NCBI GenBank assembly: GCA_044841755.1
Contig: JAXOFM010000002.1
Coordinates: 124,001 to 188,000 of the forward strand
DNA length: 64,000 bases
From: CAZAPO01 sp044841755
Lineage (GTDB): Bacteria > Bacteroidota > Bacteroidia > Flavobacteriales > Flavobacteriaceae
Direction of reading: 5' to 3'
Made by a program: the position numbers and the translations under genes. The notes under the pieces were generated by a model. The model was not told the origin of the DNA, searched no databases, and saw nothing but the letters and a program-made list of their open reading frames with translations. Below are positions 17,635-26,339 of this stretch, piece after piece. The first letter of the stretch is position 1. Every line of letters begins with the position of its first letter.

Positions 17635-19089
17635 ATGCATAAACCAGCTCAGTTTAAAAGATTCCTGATTTTAATAGTAGTAACATCCTTCTTTAACTTG
17701 TTTTATGTACAAGCAAGTAATGGTGCACTATTTTTATTTGGGAATGATGCACTACTGAATGAATCTATTTTGGCTCAAGTTGATGAAAAGTATACCGATA
17801 GTATTTTAGATTTAAGAAATGTTATAAAAAAGTATATTGATAGTTCTAATGCTGAACTTGCAGTTTATCATTCTGAAAATTATATTAGGGAAACAGGGGA
17901 TTTTTCTATCATTAATGATCATTTTTTTCATAATGTAAGCGAAACTGATATTTACCTGAATTTTAAAAAGAGGTATCAATTAGAGTTTGATTTTATTACG
18001 CTTTTTTATTTTTTTACTGGGTTTTTAGGGCTTTTCATTTTTTTACTATTAAACCTAAAAAAGAGAATACAAAAAAGTAGTGCTTTTCTAATGAGTGTTT
18101 TTGTGTTACTACATTCATTATTTATTTTACACTTAGGGCTGTACCTTACCAACAGTCACTTTTATTTCCCCAATACCTTATTAATATCAACAACATTTAC
18201 ATTGTTGTATGGACCTATAATTTACTTTTATTTTAAAATTACGGTATCAGGGTATAAACTTAGATTTATTGATATTTTACATATCATTCCAGCGTTATTT
18301 TTATTACTCTTAATTCTACCAATTTACAGGCTTTCAACTCATGAGAAGTTTGTTATATTGTTTGATGGTGAGGAAGTGGTTTCTGGAGGTTTGAAGTATT
18401 TTGTTTTTATTAAAATTGCTTCTTTGCTTATATATGCATGGTTCTCTTTAAAGCTCTATAATTCTTATAGGTCAAAAGAAAATAATGACTCTCGATATTT
18501 AATATGGCAGCGTAATATACTTGCTATTTTTGCGCTATATGTAATTACATTTATTTTGTTTACTGCCACTACTTACGGTTATTTTGATAGTCCAACCTTT
18601 TATCATATGCAGATTTTGGCAATGATGGGATTAGTTTTTTATGTTGCTTATATTACCTATGTACAGCCGGAAATACTGAAAGGTGAAGTTACACTTGTCG
18701 ATCCAATAAATTTATTTAAGTATAAGACTTCTAGCTTAACTGAATCCTATTCTTTCGAGTTAAAAGACACGTTGGTAGAACTTATGACAAATGATCGAGT
18801 GTACAGAGAAAATGACATAAGTCTTCAGGGATTGTCTGAAAAACTCGGAACATCAAGGCACAATACTTCTCAAGTTATTAATGAACACTTCAATTCAAAT
18901 TTCTTTGAACTTATAAATAAGTATAGAATTGAAGATGCAGCTGAGATTTTAAAGAATAACGATGAAAACCTTACAATAATTGAGGTTGCTTACAAGGTGG
19001 GATTTAATAATAAAGTTACATTTAATAAATCTTTTAAGAAGTATTTATTACAGACACCTTCTCAATATATACGATCCTCTAGAAAGTAA
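17635..19089 (+). CDS. Membrane-embedded AraC family regulator (paralog 1)
   Basis: A 484-residue protein. An N-terminal signal anchor (about 9-27) is followed by an extracytoplasmic segment of about 90 residues. Seven membrane helices follow (about 121-140, 150-172, 180-200, 211-230, 254-275, 293-312, 323-343). A cytoplasmic AraC-type double helix-turn-helix occupies about 378-484 and ends in FKKYLLQTPSQYI. Such proteins couple an extracellular or membrane signal to DNA binding without a kinase. The next gene is a paralog with the same layout, and both precede the susC/susD pair, so control of that locus is likely but inferred. Confidence 0.87.
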   Translation: MHKPAQFKRFLILIVVTSFFNLFYVQASNGALFLFGNDALLNESILAQVDEKYTDSILDLRNVIKKYIDSSNAELAVYHSENYIRETGDFSIINDHFFHNVSETDIYLNFKKRYQLEFDFITLFYFFTGFLGLFIFLLLNLKKRIQKSSAFLMSVFVLLHSLFILHLGLYLTNSHFYFPNTLLISTTFTLLYGPIIYFYFKITVSGYKLRFIDILHIIPALFLLLLILPIYRLSTHEKFVILFDGEEVVSGGLKYFVFIKIASLLIYAWFSLKLYNSYRSKENNDSRYLIWQRNILAIFALYVITFILFTATTYGYFDSPTFYHMQILAMMGLVFYVAYITYVQPEILKGEVTLVDPINLFKYKTSSLTESYSFELKDTLVELMTNDRVYRENDISLQGLSEKLGTSRHNTSQVINEHFNSNFFELINKYRIEDAAEILKNNDENLTIIEVAYKVGFNNKVTFNKSFKKYLLQTPSQYIRSSRK

Positions 19090-19338
19090 TACTTTCCTCT
19101 ATTATTCCAAAAAAATGCAATATTTACTTGATGTTAAATTAGAAACATCAATTTATCAGACTAGCTCATTTACTTTCTTTTAAGTTTACTCCTACATTAT
19201 GAGATTGAAAAATACTTTGATTTTGTTAACGAATCCTTAAAGCTTTTCTTTTTACTGTTAATTAAGCTTAAAAAAAACATAAAATATAAGGAAAAGATTA
19301 TCGGGAGTTCTTTTTTTGAAATTTGGAAACTAATTTAA

Positions 19339-20853
19339 ATGTATATTCAATTATCAAAAAACGAACAGGTGCAACTACTAACAATCAAAACCAAAAGTTC
19401 ACCTAAAAAACTTATTGTTATTATTCTATCAGTTCTACTGTCCAATTCTTTATTCGGATATGGCGACTTTTATAATAATAAAGCTTTTTATGGTGTAGGA
19501 TTAAATTTTGAAGTAATTGAAGATGTTCTTGATAATTTAACAATTCAAGAAGATTCAATTACTGTTTTTAAAAATTTGGCAATTTCTCATGCAAGAGAAA
19601 AGAATGAAGCCAAGTCAATCGAGTTTATAGAAAAGTATTTAAGATCAACTGGAGACTTATCTATTATAAATGCACATTTATTTGAGCCAATAAGTAACAC
19701 TCAATCTTTTAAAGAAATTCAAGAGAAGTATTACCCCAAAGTAACGCTGGTTTCAATAATTTTAGTTTGTGGAGCTGTCTTAGGTTTTTTTGTGTTCATT
19801 CTTTTAAATACTAAAAGAGATACAGACAGGATAGGTAATTTACTTATAAGTCTTTTTGTTCTATTTAACGCATTATTTATTCTGCACGTAAGTTTGTTTA
19901 ATACAAATTATCACTATTATATTCCACATTCACTATTAGCTACAACCACATTTTCATTCTTATACGGACCTTTATTATATTTCTATTTTAAAAGAGCTGT
20001 TAACGATCATAAATTTAAATATTATGATATTGTTCATTTAATACCATCATTTGTTCTTTTAGCATATATGCTTCCGTTATATGGTTTGACTAAGCTAGAG
20101 AAGTTTAATATTTTGATAGTAGGTGCTCTAGAGCTCCCAGGAGCAAATGCTATTATTGTTTTTAAAATTTTGTCTTTAGCATTCTACGCTTTTTTAAGTA
20201 TTAAAATTTATAGAGAGTATAGGAATAATCCCAAGAAAATCAATAAAGTTAAATCTTACTTAAAGTGGCAGCGAAACATTTTATTCTTGTTCTCAGTTTA
20301 TACTGTATCCTACATTTTTTATGCGTTATCAATAACTGATATAATTGTATGGGATTTATTTTATTACTTCCAAGTTTTTGTAATGGTGAGTACTGTGGTA
20401 TATGTTGCATATATCGCTTACGAAAAGCCAGAAATATTTAAAGGAAATATTAAGTTAATTGATCCAATAGATTTATTTAAGTATAAAAAATCTGGACTTA
20501 CCAGTTCACACTCTTTAGAGCTTAGGGATAATCTACTACATCTTTTGAGAGATGATAAAATTTATAAAGAAAATAATGTTTGTTTAGAGGTTTTAGCTGA
20601 GAAATTGGAGACCACTAGGCATAATACATCTCAAGTAATAAATGAACATTTTAAGATGAATTTTTTTGAGTTGATTAATGAATATAGAATTTCTGAGGCT
20701 GCTGAAATACTTAAAAATGATAAATATAATTCCTTAAGTATAATTCAGGTGGCGTATGAAGTTGGTTATAATAATAAAGTTTCCTTTAATAAATCTTTCA
20801 AAAAAAAGTTCGCTCAAACTCCTTCACAGTACATTAAGAAATATAGAGCGTAA
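19339..20853 (+). CDS. Membrane-embedded AraC family regulator (paralog 2)
   Basis: A 504-residue protein with the same order as its upstream neighbour: N-terminal hydrophobic segment (about 25-43), extracytoplasmic region containing LRSTGDLSIINAHLFEPIS, seven membrane helices, and a C-terminal AraC-type HTH ending in FAQTPSQYIKKYR. The HTH halves are very similar in the two proteins (for example ETTRHNTSQVINEHF and a closely matching segment in paralog 1), while the extracytoplasmic parts differ more. That pattern fits duplication followed by sensor divergence. The 249 bases between the two genes hold no recognisable gene. It is 246 bases upstream of the susC-like start. Confidence 0.87.
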   Translation: MYIQLSKNEQVQLLTIKTKSSPKKLIVIILSVLLSNSLFGYGDFYNNKAFYGVGLNFEVIEDVLDNLTIQEDSITVFKNLAISHAREKNEAKSIEFIEKYLRSTGDLSIINAHLFEPISNTQSFKEIQEKYYPKVTLVSIILVCGAVLGFFVFILLNTKRDTDRIGNLLISLFVLFNALFILHVSLFNTNYHYYIPHSLLATTTFSFLYGPLLYFYFKRAVNDHKFKYYDIVHLIPSFVLLAYMLPLYGLTKLEKFNILIVGALELPGANAIIVFKILSLAFYAFLSIKIYREYRNNPKKINKVKSYLKWQRNILFLFSVYTVSYIFYALSITDIIVWDLFYYFQVFVMVSTVVYVAYIAYEKPEIFKGNIKLIDPIDLFKYKKSGLTSSHSLELRDNLLHLLRDDKIYKENNVCLEVLAEKLETTRHNTSQVINEHFKMNFFELINEYRISEAAEILKNDKYNSLSIIQVAYEVGYNNKVSFNKSFKKKFAQTPSQYIKKYRA

Positions 20854-20906
20854 TAATTGAGTAAACCTGCTTCGGCATTAGTTAATTCTTATAGGAGTTC
20901 CCTTTA

Positions 20907-20937
20907 TTGGTGGTGATTTGACGTTGTTTTGTCTTTG
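20907..20937 (+). promoter_or_regulatory. Candidate promoter of the susC-susD operon
   Basis: TTG at 20907-20909 and TGTCTTTG at 20930-20937 are 20 bases apart, one mismatch from the -7 consensus. If used, the mRNA would carry a leader of about 160 bases before the ATG at 21100. Confidence 0.35.
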
Positions 20938-21099
20938 CAACCGGATAAAAGGCTTGTAGTAATTATTTTATACTTCCACTAAAATTTGTTTTTGCTTTAT
21001 CAATCAAAAAACGGAAGATATTTCTTTGAATTAGTCACTCAGCTTTACTTCAAGCTTTTTTTGGGTTGTTTAACTGAATTAATAACTAAAAATTATTGT

Positions 21100-24000
21100 A
21101 TGAAAAACACTGTCCGAAAGATTTCGACCTTATTTTTTTTACTAAGTTTTACATTAAGCTTTGGACAAAGTAAGGTTGTATCAGGAAATGTTAAGGATCA
21201 AACTGGACTGCCACTAATAGGTGTTAACATTATTGTTAAGGGAACATCTAATGGAACGCAAACAGATTTTGATGGCAATTACACATTGCAAGTAAACGAG
21301 GGAGATGTACTCACATTCTCTTATGTAGGTTTAAAAACTATGGAGCTTACTGTTGGTGTAACCAACACCATTGATGTAATTATGCAAGAAGATGCACAAT
21401 CTCTTGATGAAATTGTAGTAGTAGCCTACGGTACCACTACTTTAAGAGAATCAACTGGTGCAATTTCCAGCATAGGTGGAGATGACTTAATAAACGAGAC
21501 ACCAGTTGTATCGTTAGAAGGATCTTTACAGGGTAAATTATCAGGAGTGCAAGTTGGATCTACTGGAGGTCAACCAGGATCATTTCCATCGATTAGAATT
21601 CGAGGCACTGGATCTATTAATGCTAGTAATCAACCTCTTTATGTAATTGATGGAGTACCAGTTCAAACTGGAGACCAATCTAATTTCTCTACTTCCACAC
21701 AAAACATGCTCTCAACTTTAAACCCTAATGATATTGAGAGCTTAACGGTTTTGAAAGATGCTGCTTCGGCTTCTCTTTATGGAGCTAGAGCTGCTAATGG
21801 CGTGGTAGTAATTACAACTAAAAAAGGAAAGCAGGGTAAAACAAACTTTGAATTAAGTACTTCAATAGGAGAAACTGATTTAGCCATGCATAACACAGAC
21901 CGTGAAATGGTAGATGGAGAAACATATCGTGAACTAACTAGAGAATCAATATTCAATCTATTTAGATATGTGAATGGGCAAGACGAAGCTACTGCTAATT
22001 CTAATGCAGATTTATATATAGACCAGTTACATCCTATTCCTGATAATGGTTTTACAGATTGGAAATCAATACTGTTTAGAAAGGGAATGATTAAGTCATA
22101 CCAATTTACTGCCAGTGGAGGAACAGATAAAACAAGAATATTTGCAAGCTTAGGAGCACATGATGAACAAGCAGTGGTCTATGAATCAGATTTTGTAAGA
22201 TATTCTGTTAGGGGAAATATTGACCATAAAGCAAACGATAATTTGTCTTTTGGTTTAAACACATTTATTTCACATACCAAACAGAATAGTGTCCCTGATC
22301 AAGGACTTTATTTTGCTAATCCATATTCTGCATATTTGATTTCGGGTAACCCAACAGATCCTACAAGAGATGCTGATGGTAATTTATTACCAAATATACA
22401 AGGCGTTTACCCTAACCCAGAACTAGAAAGAGGAAGAACAGAACAAAGTACTAGACAGATTAGACTTAATGCTACTCCATTTGTAACCTGGGACATTACT
22501 AATTATTTAACCTTTAAAACAATTAATAGTTGGGATTATTTCTTTAACAATGATGTTTTGTATTGGGCTCCTAATTCAAACGATGGTGCAAGCTTTGGAG
22601 GATATTCTTATAAAGCACACAATACAATTTCAACATTGACAACATCAAATACATTAACTTTTGATGAAACATTTAAGGATGTTCATAATCTAAATGCTGT
22701 AGTAGGTTTTGAGGCTAGTAAAAAAGAGTTTGATGATCTTTCAGCTGATGTTCAAGGATTTCCTAATAATGTATTAAGAGATTTTTCAACTGCTGCAGAA
22801 GAGTTGAACACTGATACGAATTTTCAAGAAGATAAATTGGTTTCTTACTTCTCTAGAGTGCAATATAATTATGATAATAAGTATTATTTAAGTGGCTCTA
22901 TTAGAAGAGATGGAAGTTCTAGAATGAGTTCAGAGAATAGATGGGGTAACTTCTGGTCCGTTTCTGGAGCATGGGTTTTATCTGATGACATTTTCGAAGA
23001 CTCAGATAAAATAAATCATTTAAAGTTAAGAGGTTCATATGGTACAACTGCAACGTATCCAAGTAGTTTTACAGGAGCTTTAGCTTTATATGCTTTCTCT
23101 GATGACTATAATAGTCAAACAGCAGCATTTCCATCTCAATTGGCTAATCCAGATCTTACTTGGGAAACGAATAAAAATTATGATATAGGACTAGATTTTG
23201 AGTTGTTTGGTGGTAAACTTTCAGGTTCATTTGAGTACTATAATAGATATACTGAAGACCTATTACAAGATGTTCCAACCCTTACAACTACAGGATTTGC
23301 ATCAATACTTCAGAATATTGGAGAAATGAGTAACAAGGGAGTTGAAGTGAGTTTAACCTCTAGGAATATAGAGAAAGAGAATTTTTCTTGGGTAACTACA
23401 TTTACAGGAGCTCATAATAAGAATACTATCGAAAAATTGTATCAAGGAGAAGATATTCAACTTTTTCCATACATTTTAAGAGAAGGTGAATCTAGATACA
23501 CTTTTTACTTAAGAGAGGGTGCAGGAGTTGATCCAGCTACAGGATTGTTTGAGTGGTACAAGAATACTACAGATGCAGATGGTAATATAATTTCTGGTAG
23601 AGAAAAAACAACAAATAGTGGAGAAGCAAGAAGCACTGTTGTTGGTAAATGGGATCCTGATTTTTACGGTGGAATTACAAATGCAATTAGATATAAAGAT
23701 TTTGATCTTACATTTTTAGTGAACTATTCAATAGGAGGAACAGCATACGATAGCTATTTCTATTACCTAAATAATGATGGTAGGTTTCCAACAGGAGGAA
23801 TACCAAAAGGACAATTAGATAGATGGCAGAAACCAGGTGATGTAGCTGCTAATCCAATGCGTGTATATGGTGGAAATCCTGATAATAATTCAAATTTCCA
23901 ATCAACCAGAAGGCTGCATGATAATACGTATGCAAGACTTAAAAATATCACTTTAGGTTATAGTTTTCCTCAAGAGGTGCTGGAAAAAATTGGTGTATTC

Positions 24001-24150
24001 TCAGGGATGAGAGTATCAGTAAATGCCACTAATCTTTTAACGTGGGCAAAAGACAAAGCTTTTGATCCTGAAGTACTAATTGGAGGTACTACAGGGACAG
24101 CTATTCCTCCAACAAAGTCATATTCGTTTAATGTGAAATTACAATTTTAA
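21100..24150 (+). CDS. SusC/RagA-type TonB-dependent outer-membrane transporter
   Basis: A 1016-residue outer-membrane importer. The signal peptide is 1-23 (ending SFGQ). A CarboxypepD_reg-like domain spans about 25-105 and contains the family hallmark TDFDGNYTL. The plug domain (about 115-240) has the SusC-type motif LKDAASASLYGARAANGVVVITTKKGK-like segment around 217-243. A 22-strand barrel fills the rest and ends in Phe. The start at 21100 is preferred over 20986 because the signal peptide begins there. It works with the SusD lipoprotein encoded 10 bases downstream to take up oligomers. No glycoside hydrolase is adjacent; neighbours are amide-bond hydrolases. Confidence 0.95.
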   Translation: MKNTVRKISTLFFLLSFTLSFGQSKVVSGNVKDQTGLPLIGVNIIVKGTSNGTQTDFDGNYTLQVNEGDVLTFSYVGLKTMELTVGVTNTIDVIMQEDAQSLDEIVVVAYGTTTLRESTGAISSIGGDDLINETPVVSLEGSLQGKLSGVQVGSTGGQPGSFPSIRIRGTGSINASNQPLYVIDGVPVQTGDQSNFSTSTQNMLSTLNPNDIESLTVLKDAASASLYGARAANGVVVITTKKGKQGKTNFELSTSIGETDLAMHNTDREMVDGETYRELTRESIFNLFRYVNGQDEATANSNADLYIDQLHPIPDNGFTDWKSILFRKGMIKSYQFTASGGTDKTRIFASLGAHDEQAVVYESDFVRYSVRGNIDHKANDNLSFGLNTFISHTKQNSVPDQGLYFANPYSAYLISGNPTDPTRDADGNLLPNIQGVYPNPELERGRTEQSTRQIRLNATPFVTWDITNYLTFKTINSWDYFFNNDVLYWAPNSNDGASFGGYSYKAHNTISTLTTSNTLTFDETFKDVHNLNAVVGFEASKKEFDDLSADVQGFPNNVLRDFSTAAEELNTDTNFQEDKLVSYFSRVQYNYDNKYYLSGSIRRDGSSRMSSENRWGNFWSVSGAWVLSDDIFEDSDKINHLKLRGSYGTTATYPSSFTGALALYAFSDDYNSQTAAFPSQLANPDLTWETNKNYDIGLDFELFGGKLSGSFEYYNRYTEDLLQDVPTLTTTGFASILQNIGEMSNKGVEVSLTSRNIEKENFSWVTTFTGAHNKNTIEKLYQGEDIQLFPYILREGESRYTFYLREGAGVDPATGLFEWYKNTTDADGNIISGREKTTNSGEARSTVVGKWDPDFYGGITNAIRYKDFDLTFLVNYSIGGTAYDSYFYYLNNDGRFPTGGIPKGQLDRWQKPGDVAANPMRVYGGNPDNNSNFQSTRRLHDNTYARLKNITLGYSFPQEVLEKIGVFSGMRVSVNATNLLTWAKDKAFDPEVLIGGTTGTAIPPTKSYSFNVKLQF

Positions 24151-24160
24151 AACATCAATT

Positions 24161-25579
24161 ATGAAAAAAATAATAAACATATTTATACTGGCAGTAGTAA
24201 TGTTCTCCTGTAGTGATGACTTTTTAGAGGTATCGCCATCAGAGTCGTTACCTCCATCAGAGGCGTTTAAAGACTTGACTGCTGTTGGACAAACTGTACT
24301 TGGTATGTACAGTGGTTTGCAGGAAGATGAATATTACAGTTTCTTTTTAATTGCCGCTCCAGCGGTAAAGGGAGACGATTTTCAAACTAGGCAAACAGGT
24401 AGAAGAACTGAAAACCTTTATAAATTTAATGAAACTGCCGAAGCAACCAATGGTGCTCAAGGATTTTGGGATCAAGCATATTATATTCTAAATATTGCCA
24501 ATTCTATTCTTGAAAATATTGATAATGTTAGTGCTGAGAGTGCTGAAGAGATAGCACTTAGAGATCAGTATAAAGGAGAAGCACTAGCTATGAGAGCATT
24601 GGTTCATTTCGATTTAGCACGGATTTTTGGCAAACCATATAGTGTTGATAATTCTGTTAGTGCAGCACCATTAATTACTGCTACGCAAACGCCGTCTGAC
24701 GATCCGTTAAGAGCAACGGTATTAGAAATGTATAATCAGGTTGTATCAGACTTTAATGCAGCTATCTCTTTATTGCCAAATGCACAAAGTGATGGGAGAA
24801 TAAATAGTTGGACTGCAAAGGCATTATTATCTAGAGTGTACCTATATATGGAAAACAATTCTCAAGCTTTAAGTTTAGCAGAAGATGTAATTAATAATGG
24901 GCCATATACTCTGGTTTCAAATGCAAACTATGTAGCTTCTTTTGCTCAGGATTTTAATTCTGAAAGAATATTTGAAGTTATAAACACAAGTTCAGACAAT
25001 CCAGGTTCCAGAGAGACCATAGGTAATGTTGCTGGACCTAATACAACTGAGGCAGGTTATGGGGCAATTATAACTACTCAAGTTTTTGAAGATTTACTTA
25101 GTGCAGAGCCAAATGATGTTAGAAATAACATGTTTGCTATAGACGATTCTGGAAACTTAAAAGGTTATTATAGAAAGTGGCCAGGGAAAACAGGAGCTTC
25201 TGTTATATTGAATAACATTCCTGTAATTAGGCTTTCAGAGGTTTATCTAATAGCTGCCGAAGCAGCTGTGAAAGGAAGTAATTCTGTTGATGCTAACACT
25301 TATTTAGGAGCAATAATGACACGTGCTAATCCATCTGCTGCAGTTCCAGCAACGCCAACATTAGATGATGTTTTGACCGAGAGAAGAAAAGAGTTAGCAT
25401 TAGAAGGACATCGATTCTTTGATTTAATGAGGAATAATTTACCGTCAGTAAGAGTAGGAGGAAGGCATTTAATAGGTGCTCCAGATAATATAACTAATGC
25501 TGATACAAGAGCAATATTCCCAATACCACAGACTGAAATTAGAAAAAGTAACAATTTAACTCAAAATCCGGGTTATTAA
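24161..25579 (+). CDS. SusD/RagB family surface lipoprotein
   Basis: A 472-residue lipoprotein (lipidated Cys17 in VMFSC) that forms the lid of the SusC channel. The N-terminal SusD-like region begins SDDFLEVSPSESLPPSEAF, and TPR-like helices hold the QGFWDQAYYILNIANSILENI segment (about 105-125). The C-terminal RagB/SusD domain contains NIPVIRLSEVYLIAAEAA (about 350-367) and RRKELALEGHRFFDLMR (about 408-424), both diagnostic. It ends in IPQTEIRKSNNLTQNPGY, the common SusD ending. Its ligand cannot be read from the sequence. It forms an operon with the upstream transporter and ends before a strong terminator. Confidence 0.95.
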   Translation: MKKIINIFILAVVMFSCSDDFLEVSPSESLPPSEAFKDLTAVGQTVLGMYSGLQEDEYYSFFLIAAPAVKGDDFQTRQTGRRTENLYKFNETAEATNGAQGFWDQAYYILNIANSILENIDNVSAESAEEIALRDQYKGEALAMRALVHFDLARIFGKPYSVDNSVSAAPLITATQTPSDDPLRATVLEMYNQVVSDFNAAISLLPNAQSDGRINSWTAKALLSRVYLYMENNSQALSLAEDVINNGPYTLVSNANYVASFAQDFNSERIFEVINTSSDNPGSRETIGNVAGPNTTEAGYGAIITTQVFEDLLSAEPNDVRNNMFAIDDSGNLKGYYRKWPGKTGASVILNNIPVIRLSEVYLIAAEAAVKGSNSVDANTYLGAIMTRANPSAAVPATPTLDDVLTERRKELALEGHRFFDLMRNNLPSVRVGGRHLIGAPDNITNADTRAIFPIPQTEIRKSNNLTQNPGY

Positions 25580-25652
25580 GGTTTTTTTAGATGGTTTAAA
25601 CCTAAGAATTGTGTGGTTGGTGCCAATTAATATTGGTTCTTAATTCGGTGAT

Positions 25653-25688
25653 CCCCTTCTTATAATAATTTTAAGAAGGGGTTTTACT
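25653..25688 (+). terminator. Intrinsic terminator of the susC-susD operon
   Basis: A perfect 10-base-pair stem, CCCCTTCTTA at 25653-25662 with TAAGAAGGGG at 25672-25681, has a nine-base loop and is followed by TTTTACTTTTT. Confidence 0.85.
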
Positions 25689-25732
25689 TTTTATAATTAT
25701 CTTGACTTACTCTATTAGAAATTAAATTAAGT

Positions 25733-26311
25733 ATGAAAACAAATCTCTTTTTAATGTTACCCTTAATCTGCTTTTCAACAATGAGCGCACAGGATGATTT
25801 ACCATATTATGAAATTCCTGAGCATCCAGCTGAATATAACGAGTGTACGGTGGTAGCTCGAATGATTGATGGATTAGGCTTTAGGTTTTATTGGGCTACT
25901 GAAGGATTGCGGCCTGAAGATCTTGCTTTTAAGCCTAGTGAAAAAGGTAGAACCACCGAGGAAACTATTGATCATATTGTTGGCTTGACCAATTTTGTAT
26001 ACAATTCAGCTTTAAAAAGGGAAAATGAATCGTTAGATATAGAAGGTAAGACATTTGAAGAAAAGAGAGCAATCACTCTTAATATGCTTAAAGAAATGTC
26101 AGATATTTTTAAAACATGTGATGATCTATCAACGTTTAAAATAGTTTTTAAACGAGGAGATGAAACCAACGAATTACCTTTCTGGAATCAAATAAATGGG
26201 CCAATAGCCGATGCCTTATGGCACGTTGGTCAAGTAGTTACTCATAGACGTACTTCTGGAAATCCATTTAACTCCAAAGTGAGTGTATTTACAGGAACCG
26301 TAAGACAATAA
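25733..26311 (+). CDS. Secreted DinB-like four-helix protein
   Basis: A 192-residue protein with a signal peptide (1-19, ending MSAQ). The mature part fits the DinB/YfiT metal-binding four-helix bundle. The three likely metal ligands are the His in EETIDHIVGL (about residue 82) and the two His of ALWHVGQVVTHRR (about 163 and 170), giving the HxxxxxxH spacing. Family members are often metal-dependent thiol-related transferases or are uncharacterised; a secreted form is less common. It lies between the susCD terminator and the convergent penicillin-acylase gene and has its own terminator. Function unknown. Confidence 0.75.
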   Translation: MKTNLFLMLPLICFSTMSAQDDLPYYEIPEHPAEYNECTVVARMIDGLGFRFYWATEGLRPEDLAFKPSEKGRTTEETIDHIVGLTNFVYNSALKRENESLDIEGKTFEEKRAITLNMLKEMSDIFKTCDDLSTFKIVFKRGDETNELPFWNQINGPIADALWHVGQVVTHRRTSGNPFNSKVSVFTGTVRQ

Positions 26312-26312
26312 C

Positions 26313-26339
26313 AAAAAAGCGCCATCTGGCGCTTTTTTT
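26313..26339. terminator. Bidirectional terminator between DinB-like and acylase genes
   Basis: AAAAAAGCGCC at 26313-26323 pairs perfectly with GGCGCTTTTTT at 26328-26338 around ATCT. The T-run overlaps the stop codon of the minus-strand acylase gene, so it serves both directions. Confidence 0.9.
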
